From Robiginitomaculum antarcticum DSM 21748 (GTDB lineage: Bacteria; Pseudomonadota; Alphaproteobacteria; Caulobacterales; Maricaulaceae): 64,000 nucleotides of DNA. Both the position numbers and the translations under genes were made by a program. Below are positions 19,281 through 28,401 of this stretch, one piece after another (within the stretch, counting starts at the first letter, position 1; each line of letters opens with the position of its first letter). Under the pieces are notes generated by a model that did not search any database, had not been told where the DNA came from, and worked only from the letters and a program-made list of their open reading frames with translations. The stretch covers positions 62,001-126,000 of the forward strand of contig NZ_KB823013.1 in assembly GCF_000365025.1 (NCBI RefSeq), in the 5' to 3' direction.

Positions 19281-19622
19281 TTAAAATAATTTAAGCACAT
19301 TTTCCGGCGGGCGGCCAATCGCGGCGGCGGCATCGGTCTCGACAATTGGACGCTCGATCAGAATAGGATTGAGTGCCATTGCCGATAATAATTGTCCTTG
19401 CGGCGCTTTATCCAGAGCCTGAGCCTTAAATATAGCCTCACCCGTGCGCATCATCTCTCGGTAATCCGTGATGCCCATTTTATCGGCGAGTTTTTTTATC
19501 GCGCGGGGCTCCAAAGGTTTTTTCAGATATTCCACAACATCCGGTTCGTGGCCGTTTTGTTGTAACAATGACAGAGTTTCGCGGGATTTGCTGCAGCGGG
19601 GGTTATGGTAAATTTTTAGCAT
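19281..19622 (-). CDS. arsC: ArsC-family arsenate reductase (glutaredoxin type)
   Basis: I use ATG 19622, which follows an AGAGGG ribosome site, giving 113 residues. An in-frame start at 19637 adds only five residues. The start LKIYHNPRCSKSRETL carries the catalytic Cys-x3-Arg-like CSKSR, and the C-terminus has NPILIERPIV with the conserved Arg and Pro, as in ArsC/YffB. The family reduces arsenate to arsenite with glutathione and glutaredoxin. No arsenite efflux gene or ArsR is adjacent, so the true substrate may be another thiol target. Stand-alone gene. Confidence 0.88.
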   Translation of the reverse strand: MLKIYHNPRCSKSRETLSLLQQNGHEPDVVEYLKKPLEPRAIKKLADKMGITDYREMMRTGEAIFKAQALDKAPQGQLLSAMALNPILIERPIVETDAAAAIGRPPENVLKLF

Positions 19623-19684
19623 AGGCCCTCTTAGCAAATGTTAAGTGACTTGAATAGTGGGCTCAAATCCTTCACGTCACATTT

Positions 19685-20470
19685 ATGAAACGGGTTCTCA
19701 TTATCTCGTCATGGGTCGCGTCCAGCCAGGTTGGCGCGCGCACCTCGGCTAATGCGCTTAATGCGCTGGGGATAGAGACAGTGATATTGCCGACCACACA
19801 GATGGGGCGTCACCCCGGCTGGGGGCCGCCGGGCGGCGGCGTAACCGATCCCGCGCGGCTTCGCGATTTATGGGCGGGCGTCAAAGCTCAAAAGCTACAC
19901 TTCGACGCTGTTCTGACCGGATATATGGGCCATGTGGATCATATCGAACTGGCCCGAGAGATCATTGATGAGCTTCGACGCGGCCCCGGCCTGCAAGTCC
20001 TTATCGATCCCATAATGGGGGATACTCCAGGCGGGCTATATGTGGCCCGGCCGATTGCGCGCGCAATTAAAACCCGGCTTGTCCCGCAGGCCGATACCAT
20101 CACGCCGAATATGTGGGAGCTGGACTTTCTGACCGATGATGACACGCATCCCGCAAGTCCGGAGACGATTATCGTCACCTCTGTCCCTATGGGCAGGACT
20201 GAATCAGGCGGAGAGAAAATCGGGGCGCAGATGCGCGGGGTTGAGATGTTTTCGGTGGAGCATGACAAGCTGCACAAAGTGCCGAGCGGAAGCGGCGACC
20301 TGCTGGCCGCGCTCTATCTAGGCCATGTCCTTAGCGGTTTACCCGCAAAACTTGCGCTGACTAAGGCTGTGATGACGACCTTTGCGGCGCTCAAGCATTC
20401 TGTTAATGCGGGGCGCGACGAGCTGGTTCTGGTCGGGCAGGATTTATCAGGACAAGATTATGACATCTGA
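19685..20470 (+). CDS. pdxY: Pyridoxal/pyridoxamine kinase (PdxY/PdxK family)
   Basis: A 261-residue ribokinase-fold vitamin B6 kinase. Recognisable are the start VLIISSWVASSQVGARTSAN, the GYMGH segment, the DPIMGD motif with conserved Asp, ITPNMWELDFL, and near the C-terminus GSGDLLAALYLG, which holds the GxGD anion hole and catalytic Asp. It phosphorylates pyridoxal, feeding salvage of pyridoxal phosphate in the cytoplasm. Its stop overlaps the next gene's start region by 11 bp, so the pair is translationally coupled. Slightly short against PdxY (about 285). Confidence 0.9.
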   Translation: MKRVLIISSWVASSQVGARTSANALNALGIETVILPTTQMGRHPGWGPPGGGVTDPARLRDLWAGVKAQKLHFDAVLTGYMGHVDHIELAREIIDELRRGPGLQVLIDPIMGDTPGGLYVARPIARAIKTRLVPQADTITPNMWELDFLTDDDTHPASPETIIVTSVPMGRTESGGEKIGAQMRGVEMFSVEHDKLHKVPSGSGDLLAALYLGHVLSGLPAKLALTKAVMTTFAALKHSVNAGRDELVLVGQDLSGQDYDI

Positions 20471-21590
20471 CATTATATACGGCGATATTGCGCCCGGCTT
20501 CGAGGCTGTCCGCGACGTGTTCACACAGCATTTCGAAACAGGCCAAGAAACCGGTGCAGGATTTTGCGTCTATAAAGACGGCGAAACTATCGTCGATCTA
20601 TGGGGCGGACATCAGGACCGCGCAAAAGAAAAGCCATGGCAAAGTGATACTCTGATCAGCGTATTTTCCTGTACGAAATTCGTAACTGCCTGCGTTACGG
20701 CCTTATGTGTCGAGCGCGGCGATTTCTCCTATGAAGATAAAGTCGCAGACCATTGGTCTGAATTTGCGCAAAACGGCAAAGACGATGTCACGATTGCGCA
20801 GCTACTCTCACATCAAGCCGGATTATCCGGGATTACCGATCCGGCATGGCAAGCCGCAGATTGGTTTGATCTGGATAAGCTGGAAGCGACCCTGGCCGCG
20901 CAGAAGCCCCTCTTCACGCCCGGCAGCGCCAGCGGCTATCACCCTGTCACCTTCGGGCCATTGGTTAATGCTGTAGTGCGGCGCGCTAGCGGGCGTACAG
21001 TCGGGCAGATTCTACGCGAGGATATCGCCGGCCCTCTGGGCATTGATTTTCACTTGGGCCTGAACGCATCCGAGCATGAGCGCTGCGCTGATCTGCGTAA
21101 ACCTTCTGCTATGGCCGATTTCGGCGAGCCCAACGTCGCAACCAAAGCTGCGTTTTTCAACAAGCACGGCAGCCCCGGCGGACGCGGTATTACGCTGTGG
21201 CGGGAGACTGAATTTGCCGGCTCGAACGGCCACGGCACGGCTAAAAGCCTTGCCCGCATTGCGCAGATGGTTCTGGACGGCGCGATTGAGGGCACAGAGT
21301 TTCTGTCCGGCGATACGCTGAGCGCCTTTACGAAGGAGCGTTATTCCGGACCCAATTTGGTTCTGCCTTTTGATCTGAAATTTGCCTCAGGGATAATGTT
21401 TAACCCGCCAAATTATTTTTACGGGCAGAATGATGACTGTTTTGGTCATAGCGGCTGGGGCGGCTCATGTGTGTGGGCCGACCGCGAAAGCGGGCTGACC
21501 GGCGCCTATGTCATGAACAAAATGAGTAATCACTTGCTCGGTGACCCGCGTCCGCGCGCGCTTATCGACGCGCTTTATAAGGCGCTTTAA
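20460..21590 (+). CDS. Beta-lactamase-fold serine hydrolase/esterase (EstB-like)
   Basis: Start set at ATG 20460 (MTSDIIYGDIAPGFEAV), giving 376 residues; an upstream in-frame ATG would lie deep in pdxY. No signal peptide is seen, so it should be cytoplasmic. The catalytic SxxK is SCTK in SVFSCTKFVTA, a Tyr motif YHPVTFG follows, and a C-terminal FGHSGWGGSCVW stands where class C enzymes have KTG/HxG. This resembles the EstB family of esterases with beta-lactamase fold. It is coupled to pdxY by an 11-bp overlap, but a functional link is not evident. Confidence 0.86.
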   Translation: MTSDIIYGDIAPGFEAVRDVFTQHFETGQETGAGFCVYKDGETIVDLWGGHQDRAKEKPWQSDTLISVFSCTKFVTACVTALCVERGDFSYEDKVADHWSEFAQNGKDDVTIAQLLSHQAGLSGITDPAWQAADWFDLDKLEATLAAQKPLFTPGSASGYHPVTFGPLVNAVVRRASGRTVGQILREDIAGPLGIDFHLGLNASEHERCADLRKPSAMADFGEPNVATKAAFFNKHGSPGGRGITLWRETEFAGSNGHGTAKSLARIAQMVLDGAIEGTEFLSGDTLSAFTKERYSGPNLVLPFDLKFASGIMFNPPNYFYGQNDDCFGHSGWGGSCVWADRESGLTGAYVMNKMSNHLLGDPRPRALIDALYKAL

Positions 21591-21599
21591 TCCAGCGAC

Positions 21600-22559
21600 T
21601 TACTCTAACTCTTGGCGCGCCAGCCAGCCGAGCATAATATGGGCGAGCTGCTCCGGCTCCTCCCACATCGCCCAATGACCGGAGCCGTGCAAAATCTCGC
21701 GGGTCAGATCAGGGATCATGTCGGCCATGGGGTCAGTCAAGCTGGCCGGAAGAAGAAGGTCGCGGTCCGGAGAGATCATCAGGGTCGGTTGCGTGATCTC
21801 ATCATCAAGCGTGGCCGCAAATTCCCAATTCGCGCCGGTATTGCGGTACAGATTAATGCCGCCCATAAATCCTGTTTGGGCGTAAGCATCGCTATAGACC
21901 GCGCGCTGATCGTCGGTCAGGATCTGCCCTTTGAGCGGCGGCGCGCCGGCATCTAAAAACTGCGCGAAATTCTGCGGTATATAAGTAAAGTCCGACTTAG
22001 CCTCTGCGCCGTCCGGCACGCTACGAAACATTAAGCGGAAAAATCCGTCCGGGTCACGGCCAAACAAATCGGCAACGGCCTCCGGGTCATCATTAAAGCG
22101 CGCGAAATAATGCTGCTCACCATGGCGCTTACGGTAAATTTTGACCGGATCGACCGGCGCGCGGCGCACATGAGGCGTGCAGATCGAGATAATATGGCTG
22201 GCCCGGCTTTCGAGCATGCGCGCGGCATGCCATGTGATAATGCCGCCCCAATCATGACCGCAAATAATAGCGCGGTCTATGCCGTGATGGTCGAGCAAAG
22301 CGCGCACATCATCTACAAGACGGGTAATGTGGTAATCAGAGGCCTCTTCAGGCATGTCGCTATGGCCAAAGCCGCGCAGATCCGGCGCAATGCAGCGAAA
22401 CCCTGCGGCCGCCAGTATCGGCATGATCGGCGAAAAGCTATAGGCCAGCTCCGGCCAGCCATGAATCAGAATCAAAGGCGGCCCATCTTTGGGGCCATCC
22501 ACATAATAGGCCAGACGAACATCGCCATTCTCAAAGTAATGTGGAACTTGACTGTGCAT
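21600..22559 (-). CDS. Alpha/beta hydrolase, epoxide hydrolase-like
   Basis: A 319-residue alpha/beta hydrolase with the oxyanion motif HGWPE, a nucleophile elbow GHDWGG (Asp nucleophile), a cap domain and the catalytic His in HGSGHWAMWEEP. The Asp nucleophile in GHDWGG and the HGWPE motif mark soluble epoxide hydrolase-type enzymes, which open epoxides via a covalent ester. Haloalkane dehalogenase is a less likely alternative. It is convergent with the upstream esterase gene, whose stop is 10 bp away. No signal peptide; cytoplasmic. Confidence 0.88.
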   Translation of the reverse strand: MHSQVPHYFENGDVRLAYYVDGPKDGPPLILIHGWPELAYSFSPIMPILAAAGFRCIAPDLRGFGHSDMPEEASDYHITRLVDDVRALLDHHGIDRAIICGHDWGGIITWHAARMLESRASHIISICTPHVRRAPVDPVKIYRKRHGEQHYFARFNDDPEAVADLFGRDPDGFFRLMFRSVPDGAEAKSDFTYIPQNFAQFLDAGAPPLKGQILTDDQRAVYSDAYAQTGFMGGINLYRNTGANWEFAATLDDEITQPTLMISPDRDLLLPASLTDPMADMIPDLTREILHGSGHWAMWEEPEQLAHIMLGWLARQELE

Positions 22560-22714
22560 AGACCCGTTAAACCTTTATATATGGGGCAATACGCTGTAAT
22601 TACGCATAACTTACCCCTTTACGCGGGCAAAAGCTGTCGTTAAAAGCCGCCAACTTTGCCCTGCCCGCTCCTAGCGGGCTTTGCGCGCTTTAGATAGAGA
22701 TACTGGATTTAACT

Positions 22715-22951
22715 ATGGTAGAAATTTACGTTCGTCAGAACAATGTGGATCAGGCCCTTCGGGCTCTGAAAAAAAAGCTACAGAACGAAGGCGTTCTGCG
22801 CGAGATGAAATCCCGCAAGCATTATGAAAAACCGTCCGAAAAACGCGTTCGTGAGCAGGCTGAAGCTGTCCGCCGCGCCCGCAAATTGGCTCGCAAGCGC
22901 GCTCAGATCGAAGGTCTGATCCCAAGCAAAAAGAAGCCCCCGCGCCGCTAG
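22715..22951 (+). CDS. rpsU: 30S ribosomal protein S21
   Basis: A 78-residue basic protein starting [18 protein letters not shown] and containing [19 protein letters not shown], the S21 signature. The end is Lys/Arg-rich (PSKKKPPRR). S21 helps the 30S subunit bind mRNA start sites. A clean intrinsic terminator follows, so it is monocistronic. Length is usual for alphaproteobacteria. Confidence 0.97.
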   Translation: MVEIYVRQNNVDQALRALKKKLQNEGVLREMKSRKHYEKPSEKRVREQAEAVRRARKLARKRAQIEGLIPSKKKPPRR

Positions 22952-22974
22952 GCCGGATACACTCTATCGCAAAC

Positions 22975-22999
22975 AGCCGTCCTTTAGGGCGGCTTTTTT
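22975..22999 (+). terminator. Intrinsic terminator of rpsU
   Basis: AGCCGTCCT and AGGGCGGCT pair with one G-T wobble and a short loop, then a T6 run. It lies 23 bp after the rpsU stop. Confidence 0.9.
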
Positions 23000-23440
23000 G
23001 TTGGGTGCAAATCCGAGTGACTCCTTGTGCAAAACTACGGAGCGCCGCACCAAGACAGCGGCAATCGGGAACGGGGCGATGGGGGCATTTGCTGGGCTTT
23101 CATTTTTAATCCTGTATTTATTAAAAAAGGGCGTCTGTGCGGGACTTTGTTAAACAGGAGTACCTGAGCTAAAAATGTAATTTCGTTTATCAAAGTCCCT
23201 GCCGTCGCTGCGTGTGTGACGACGCAGTTTCGACATGCGCCCTTTTCCACAAAGACGCAGCACAGCAATGTCTCTGCCAGCGGCCATGAGCCGGGTTTCG
23301 CCGTTCTAGCTCTCACTGGCGGGAGTCACTCCAGCACGTTTAGCTGCAGCTCGGCCCAACACCGCCTCATCTCCAGCCAGCCAACGTACGCTTGCCTGCC
23401 CAATGAGATAAGAACAGTTTGAATATATGTCAGGAATTGG
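23000..23440. other. Gene-free stretch, no assignment
   Basis: About 440 bp after the rpsU terminator. It has two long opposite open frames (about 93 codons on the minus strand at 23035-23316 and about 69 on the plus strand at 23216-23422), but neither has a ribosome site, a domain or a plausible composition. Several Cys, His and Thr residues are shared by chance of frame. It may hold a decayed gene or an RNA, and I cannot support either. Confidence 0.4.
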
Positions 23441-23479
23441 GAGCGGGGATTGATTTTTATATGTCCACGGGTTTGTTGG

Positions 23480-23650
23480 CCCTAACGGGCGCCACCCCCA
23501 TCGCCTACGCTTCGCTCCGGCACTTCCACCTCAAAGGGGGAAGAAAGTTAAGCTGCTGTATTTATTGTAAAAAGGATGTCCTCCCCTTTGGAGGGGAGGT
23601 GGGCTTTTGGCGATAATCAAAAGGTCAGTGGGGATGGCCTCACTAAAAAT
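23480..23650. repeat. Intergenic palindromic repeat element, copy 2
   Basis: Read on the minus strand, this holds GACCTTTTG, then CGCCAAAAGCCCACCTCCCC, matching the copy at 6679-6811 in order and orientation relative to the element, with a few changed bases. It also has its own GGGGAGG/CCTCCCC inverted arms and flanking CACCCCC/GGGGATG-type ends. The shared block and shared layout make these two copies of one dispersed family. Confidence 0.6.
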
Positions 23651-23783
23651 GCTAACATTAATCCACACCCCAAACGAGGATAGCGGCAGAAATGAAAGTG
23701 CGAAAGCACACATATATGTTTAGCATTATTTTTTGAATAATATTTTTGAGCGACGCATCCAAAAGGGGCATGGGTCACATCTA

Positions 23784-23876
23784 ATGAATGACCCTCTCTA
23801 CTTATTCCTAATAGTATCCCTTACTTTATCGTTGGTATCGTTCAAATTTGATATAAAAAAAGGCATTCTCATATGA
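23784..23876 (+). CDS. Possible small membrane peptide (30 aa) ahead of CPBP protease
   Basis: An ATG at 23784 opens a 30-codon frame, MNDPLYLFLIVSLTLSLVSF and a short Lys/Ile tail, with one hydrophobic helix. Its TGA overlaps the ATG of the CPBP protease gene (ATGA), the layout of a coupled gene or leader. The ribosome site is weak (AGGGG about 15 nt upstream). No family is recognised. It could be chance, but the hydrophobic content and the overlap make it worth annotating tentatively. Confidence 0.3.
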   Translation: MNDPLYLFLIVSLTLSLVSFKFDIKKGILI

Positions 23877-24583
23877 AAGATTTTATCCCCAAATCAGAAA
23901 GGCGTGCCGCACTCTTAGAAGTGACCGTAGTGATCCTCATCGCCTTTATTTCAAAATGGGCGCTGTCCCTTTTTATGTGGCGTTTTGCCGGCCCCGTTTC
24001 ATTGCTCGCAGTGGTTGGCCTACTTACGCTTTACATGAATCGCAGAGGTGAAAGTTGGAGAGAATACGGACTTAAACGGCTTGACGGGGTACGCTCTAAA
24101 CTAATGGTGTTACCTCAGATGGGGCTTACCTTGGCCGCCTTTGCGGCCGCCGTAGCAATTCCGCTTTTTGGCGGAGAGGTATTAGGGCTTGAGTTCATGA
24201 CCGAAACTTCAAGCGGGGTAGACGACAGGTGGGGCGCCATTGAGGGCAATTTACCCCTGTTGTTGCTATGGTTGGGTATAGTCTGGACTGCTGCCGCTTT
24301 TGGAGAAGAGATGTTCTTCAGGGGGTATTTGATATCACGACTGGAGACTGCCTTTAGCGGGTTTCCATTTGCGCCATTTCTAGCCGTATTTTTTGCCGCC
24401 GCTCTTTTTGGTTTAGGACATGTTTATTATCAAGGCTTGCGTGGTTTAATTATCACTGGAGCAATTGGGCTGGCCTTCGGAATCATGTTTTTACTTTTCA
24501 AGCGCAATCTTTGGCCGATAATTTTTCTTCATGGCGTTATCGATACACTCACTATGTCAGCAATATATTTCGGCATTGAATAA
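23873..24583 (+). CDS. CPBP family intramembrane metalloprotease (Abi/CAAX-like)
   Basis: A 236-residue membrane protein with about six to seven hydrophobic segments. The family motifs are EEMFFRGYL (EExxxR, catalytic Glu pair), a conserved His in GLGHVYYQG, and HGVIDT near the C-terminus. These are the three motifs of CPBP/Abi proteases, related to CAAX prenyl proteases. In other bacteria such enzymes act in peptide processing or bacteriocin self-immunity. No bacteriocin genes are seen beside it, apart from the possible micro-ORF upstream. Substrate unknown. It is separated from the convergent histidine kinase gene by about 100 bp. Confidence 0.9.
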   Translation: MKDFIPKSERRAALLEVTVVILIAFISKWALSLFMWRFAGPVSLLAVVGLLTLYMNRRGESWREYGLKRLDGVRSKLMVLPQMGLTLAAFAAAVAIPLFGGEVLGLEFMTETSSGVDDRWGAIEGNLPLLLLWLGIVWTAAAFGEEMFFRGYLISRLETAFSGFPFAPFLAVFFAAALFGLGHVYYQGLRGLIITGAIGLAFGIMFLLFKRNLWPIIFLHGVIDTLTMSAIYFGIE

Positions 24584-24687
24584 ATTTAATACTGTTAATC
24601 GAGTAACGGTGAAGATTAACTAATGTCGACATGCCTTTACTTTTCTAACATCCCCCTTCGCCAAATCCCCCAGCATCCCAACTCCCC

Positions 24688-26139
24688 CTATTCTTCTTCG
24701 TCCGACTTTTTCTTTTTCGTCTTATCTTTAGCAACGCCCGGCAGGACAACCGCGAAAACTGTGCCGTCCGGCCCGGTGGATTCCAGTCTTAAATCGCCGC
24801 CATGGGCGATGGCGAGTTCTTTGGAGATGGCGAGGCCCAGACCCGTCCCGCCGCGCGCACTGCTGGAAAACGGCTTAAACAAAGTTTCCTGCGCGCGCTC
24901 GGGCAGGCCCGGGCCATTATCGGTGACGCGGATAATAGCCTGATAAATATTTTTACCGACGGATACGGTTTCGGCGCTCACGGATAATTGGTTTTGGGTG
25001 TTGCGGTGCATCCTCTCCATCGCCTGCACAGCGTTGCGGAACAGGTTTGAAAAGATGCGGTAGGCATCATCTGGATCCGCCATCACCATCATTCCGCGCG
25101 GCACATTATTGGTCCACGCCACTTTGGGCCGCGCGCCGGTGATCACGTCTCCGGCCGCCTCGCCGACGAGCGACGCCAGGCGCAGCTTTCGCAGATTGGG
25201 TATAGTTTCACTGGTTTTGGTATAATTGAGGGTCTCGGCGCACAGCTTTATTCCGCGGTCTACCGCGCGGACGAGGCGCTCGCCCATTCGCGCCACGCGC
25301 GGGTCTTCATCGGTCGCCAGTCTGTCGGAGATAAGCTGCGCGCTGGTCAGCACATTGCGTAGATCATGGCTAATCTTAGCAACGGCCATACCGAGCGTAG
25401 CGAGGCGTTCCTGCTGTTTCAGCGCGCCGCGAATACCCGCCTTCATGTCAATAAATTCCCGCTCCAGCTGTCCGATCTCGTCATTGCGGTGGCTCTCCAC
25501 AATACGTCCGGCCTTGTGGGTCGGGTCTTTGCGAAAGACCCCCAGCGCGCCCGCGAGACGTTTAACAGGACGCACAATCATCAAGGAGAGCGCCAGATAA
25601 ATCAGTCCCGCTGTCAATACCGCGATCAAAGCTGAAAGCGCAAAAATCCGCCAGGCATAATCGACAAGGGCCTGCTTGGCTGCGCTATTCGGAAGGATAA
25701 TTTCAAGCGACTCGGCGCCCGGTACACTTGGCTCTGCCAGAACGCGAAGATAGCCTTCACCACTGCCCAGATAAGTTCGCATTGCGGCGCCAATATCCGG
25801 CAAACGGCTGGAATCACGCATATCAACGACGGTAAACTGTGCATCCGCCGGAGCCATGCCCAGCACGGCTTCAGTCATGCCGCCGCGCTTTTGCACAACG
25901 GCGGTGACGTCGGTTTCCTGCATAAATCGCTCTGACAGTGTTTGGCTGCCTTGATAATCCGGCACGCCCATAACTGCCAATGTCAGAAGCTGCGCGCTGT
26001 CCACACGGCTTTCCAGCCAGTTCTGACGGAACACGGCCATAGAGGGCACGAAAAGCACGATTTCGGCCAACATGACAAAGATAATTGTAAGATACAGAAC
26101 CTTAGTCGACAGGCCCCGCCAAAACACACGTTCCAACAT
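24688..26139 (-). CDS. Membrane sensor histidine kinase
   Basis: A 483-residue protein: a transmembrane helix near residues 13-35, a periplasmic sensor part of about 130 residues, a second helix near 170-190, a HAMP linker (IVRPVKRLAGALG), a dimerisation H-box SHDLRN with the phospho-accepting His near residue 260, then a catalytic domain with N-box SNLFRNAVQAM, G1 DNGPGLPE and G2 GGTGLGLAIS. A poly-Lys/Asp/Glu tail ends it. No response regulator lies beside it, so it is an orphan in this window. It ends the same-strand run DUF547-TVP38-flavoprotein-kinase and starts 24 bp after the flavoprotein stop, so it may be cotranscribed. Confidence 0.92.
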   Translation of the reverse strand: MLERVFWRGLSTKVLYLTIIFVMLAEIVLFVPSMAVFRQNWLESRVDSAQLLTLAVMGVPDYQGSQTLSERFMQETDVTAVVQKRGGMTEAVLGMAPADAQFTVVDMRDSSRLPDIGAAMRTYLGSGEGYLRVLAEPSVPGAESLEIILPNSAAKQALVDYAWRIFALSALIAVLTAGLIYLALSLMIVRPVKRLAGALGVFRKDPTHKAGRIVESHRNDEIGQLEREFIDMKAGIRGALKQQERLATLGMAVAKISHDLRNVLTSAQLISDRLATDEDPRVARMGERLVRAVDRGIKLCAETLNYTKTSETIPNLRKLRLASLVGEAAGDVITGARPKVAWTNNVPRGMMVMADPDDAYRIFSNLFRNAVQAMERMHRNTQNQLSVSAETVSVGKNIYQAIIRVTDNGPGLPERAQETLFKPFSSSARGGTGLGLAISKELAIAHGGDLRLESTGPDGTVFAVVLPGVAKDKTKKKKSDEEE

Positions 26140-26162
26140 GCAAAATGAACTACAAAACTATT

Positions 26163-27608
26163 CTAGTGAAAGCGAGACATAGTTTTGGCTATAAATTGGC
26201 CGAACGGGCCAAAAAGCTTGTCCGTATACCAAGACCCGGCCGCGCGCTTGATCGCCTCGCCGCGTGTCGGATAAGGCGAGATCATACCGGTCAGACCGGA
26301 GATTTTTATATTATTGGCCATAGCCGCGCTGACCACGTGGATCAGTTCTCCGGCCTGCGGCCCGACAATTGACGCGCCAAGAAGCGTCCCGCCTTTAGTT
26401 GCGACCAGCTTAACACCCCCCCCGGTATGACGCTCGGCAATAGCGCGGTCATTGTCTGCGTAGTCCCAAGATACGCACCGCACTTTATCAGCTCCGAATT
26501 TCTCAATCGCCGCGTTTTCGGTCACGCCGATGGTGGCCAGTTCGGGCTGCGAATAGATACTGGCGGGCATACGGTCGGTCGTCGCTTTGCCTTTCCAGCG
26601 GGCAATCAGCGGCGGTAAAAAGTAAAACGCTTTAATGATGACGCTGGCATGATAGCCCGCCGCATGGGTCAGTCCGCCTTTGCCGGAGACATCGCCCACA
26701 GCGTAAACGCTTTTATTTGTGGTGCGCAGGCAGTCATCCGTGTCGATATATCCGTGTTTTACGGTCTCAATTCCGGCCTTGTCCAGATCCAGTCCCTCCG
26801 TCACGGGCTTACGTCCTGTGGCAACCAATAGGCAATCCCCCTTCAGCGTCTGTCCGTCTTCAAATGTTATCGTGATGGTTTTACCGCGCTGCGAAATTGA
26901 TTTGGTTTTCGCGGGAGCATGGAAGGTCACGCCTTCAGATTTTAAGGCCTCAATTAGCACGCGCGCATGTTCCGGCTCCATTTTGCCGAGCGGCTCAGCC
27001 AGGTCAATAATGTGGACCGCAGTTCCCAAACGCTGAAAAGCTTGGCCAAGCTCGAACCCGATAGGGCCTGCGCCCAATATCATGAGCGTTTTGGGCTGCC
27101 CCTCCAGATCAAAAATTGTTTCATTAGTTTGATATTTTACGCCGTCCAGTCCATCGATAGGCGGGATAGAGGCCACGCTGCCTGTCGCAATAATAATACG
27201 TTTAGCCTTGACGATATAGCTGTCACTTTGAACTTCATTGGGGCCGGAAAAACGCGCGGATTCGCGAATGACGGTGCAGCCCATCCCTTCGAAACGTTCC
27301 TGACTGTCGATAGGGGCAATCGTGGCGATGACGTCTTTGACATGCGCCTGCATAGCGGCGAAGTCGACATTGGGCTCTGCCGCCTCTATGCCGAAAGGCG
27401 CGCCGGTGCGAAAAGCCTGGGCATGTTTACCTGCCGCGATCAAAGCTTTGGAGGGCACGCAGCCGGAGTTCAGGCAATCTCCACCCATTTCGCTGCGTTC
27501 ATACAAGACCACGCTGCGTCCGAGCTGCGCTGCGCCAGAGGCGATAGATAATCCACCTGATCCGGCGCCGATAATGCACAGGTCTACGCTATGTCTGGTT
27601 TTGGCCAT
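26163..27608 (-). CDS. Pyridine nucleotide-disulfide oxidoreductase (MerA/Lpd-like FAD protein)
   Basis: A 481-residue class I flavin disulfide reductase: FAD motif CIIGAGSGGLSIASGA, redox-active disulfide GGDCLNSGCVPSK, NAD(P) motif LGAGPIGFELGQAF, central AVGDVSG and a C-terminal dimerisation domain. Closest in style to dihydrolipoamide dehydrogenase/mercuric reductase relatives that occur beside TVP38 membrane proteins. It lacks the C-terminal Cys pair and the N-terminal metal domain of true mercuric reductases, so a dithiol/quinone-type role is possible. It follows the TVP38 gene by 40 bp on the same strand, probably one operon. Confidence 0.86.
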   Translation of the reverse strand: MAKTRHSVDLCIIGAGSGGLSIASGAAQLGRSVVLYERSEMGGDCLNSGCVPSKALIAAGKHAQAFRTGAPFGIEAAEPNVDFAAMQAHVKDVIATIAPIDSQERFEGMGCTVIRESARFSGPNEVQSDSYIVKAKRIIIATGSVASIPPIDGLDGVKYQTNETIFDLEGQPKTLMILGAGPIGFELGQAFQRLGTAVHIIDLAEPLGKMEPEHARVLIEALKSEGVTFHAPAKTKSISQRGKTITITFEDGQTLKGDCLLVATGRKPVTEGLDLDKAGIETVKHGYIDTDDCLRTTNKSVYAVGDVSGKGGLTHAAGYHASVIIKAFYFLPPLIARWKGKATTDRMPASIYSQPELATIGVTENAAIEKFGADKVRCVSWDYADNDRAIAERHTGGGVKLVATKGGTLLGASIVGPQAGELIHVVSAAMANNIKISGLTGMISPYPTRGEAIKRAAGSWYTDKLFGPFGQFIAKTMSRFH

Positions 27609-27648
27609 TGGAGTCTCTCTCGTAACTGATGGACATGCCGCGGCGCCG

Positions 27649-28401
27649 TTAAGACTCCGCGGGATTGCCTTTGATTTTTTTATAAATAACGGGGATGAGC
27701 GCTAAAATAATAAGACCGATAATCGGCAGAAGCACTGTAGGCTGTGTCATAATGCCGGATAGTCCCGCATCTTCCCCTGCATCTAGAGCTGCGCCAATGC
27801 CCGCGCCCACACTCGCATAAACAAAGCTTCCCGGCATGATCCCGAAAAAGGTCGTGACCAAATAATTTCTGAATTTTACGCCAAATAAGGCCGGCGCGAT
27901 GTTAACGACAAAAAACGGGAAGGCCGGAACAAGCCGCAATATAAACAGATAGGAAAGTTCGTTTTCTTGCAGTCCTTTTTCAAATTTTTCAAGGGTCTTA
28001 CCGCCCAGTTTGTCTTTAAACCAATCGCGAAATGCATAGCGCACAGCGAGGAATATGACCGCCGCGCCAACGGTGGCGCCAATAACAATGAATGATCCGC
28101 CGATAAGCGTTCCGAACAAAAATCCGCCGAGCAGGGACAGAACCCAAGCGCCGGGAAAGCTGATCGCAGTCAGGGCCGCATAAGCGGACATGAAGGCGAG
28201 CGCGGCGATAAAGTAATTACCCTCAACAAAGGCTTTGAACGTAACTTTTTGCTCTTTGAGCGTATCCAGACTGACATATTTGTGTCCGCCCAGTGCAAAG
28301 AATAAAATGAAGCCAATCACGATGATCGCGATTGGCCCGTATTTAAAAGCCGGATTTTTTTTATTTTTCTCGGACCCGTTATCCGCTTCTGTATCAGTCA
28401 T
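27649..28401 (-). CDS. TVP38/TMEM64 (SNARE-associated) family membrane protein
   Basis: A 250-residue protein with about six membrane helices and the family landmarks FPGAWVLSLLGGFLFG (with a Pro/Gly-rich re-entrant turn) and FILRLVPAFPFFVVNIAPALFGV. The family (DedA-like superfamily) includes lipid scramblases. The ATG at 28401 overlaps the TAA of the DUF547 gene (TAATG), and the flavoprotein gene follows 40 bp later. This TVP38-flavoprotein pair is widespread, so a membrane redox or lipid role with its partner is likely. Confidence 0.9.
   Translation of the reverse strand: MTDTEADNGSEKNKKNPAFKYGPIAIIVIGFILFFALGGHKYVSLDTLKEQKVTFKAFVEGNYFIAALAFMSAYAALTAISFPGAWVLSLLGGFLFGTLIGGSFIVIGATVGAAVIFLAVRYAFRDWFKDKLGGKTLEKFEKGLQENELSYLFILRLVPAFPFFVVNIAPALFGVKFRNYLVTTFFGIMPGSFVYASVGAGIGAALDAGEDAGLSGIMTQPTVLLPIIGLIILALIPVIYKKIKGNPAES

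Noticed and set aside
19281-19622. Arsenic-resistance operon
   Set aside because: arsC stands alone, with no efflux or ArsR gene adjacent; the ArsR at 45.7 kb belongs to another locus.
26163-27608. Annotation as mercuric reductase
   Set aside because: No N-terminal metal domain or C-terminal Cys pair, and no mer genes; it is only a family relative.
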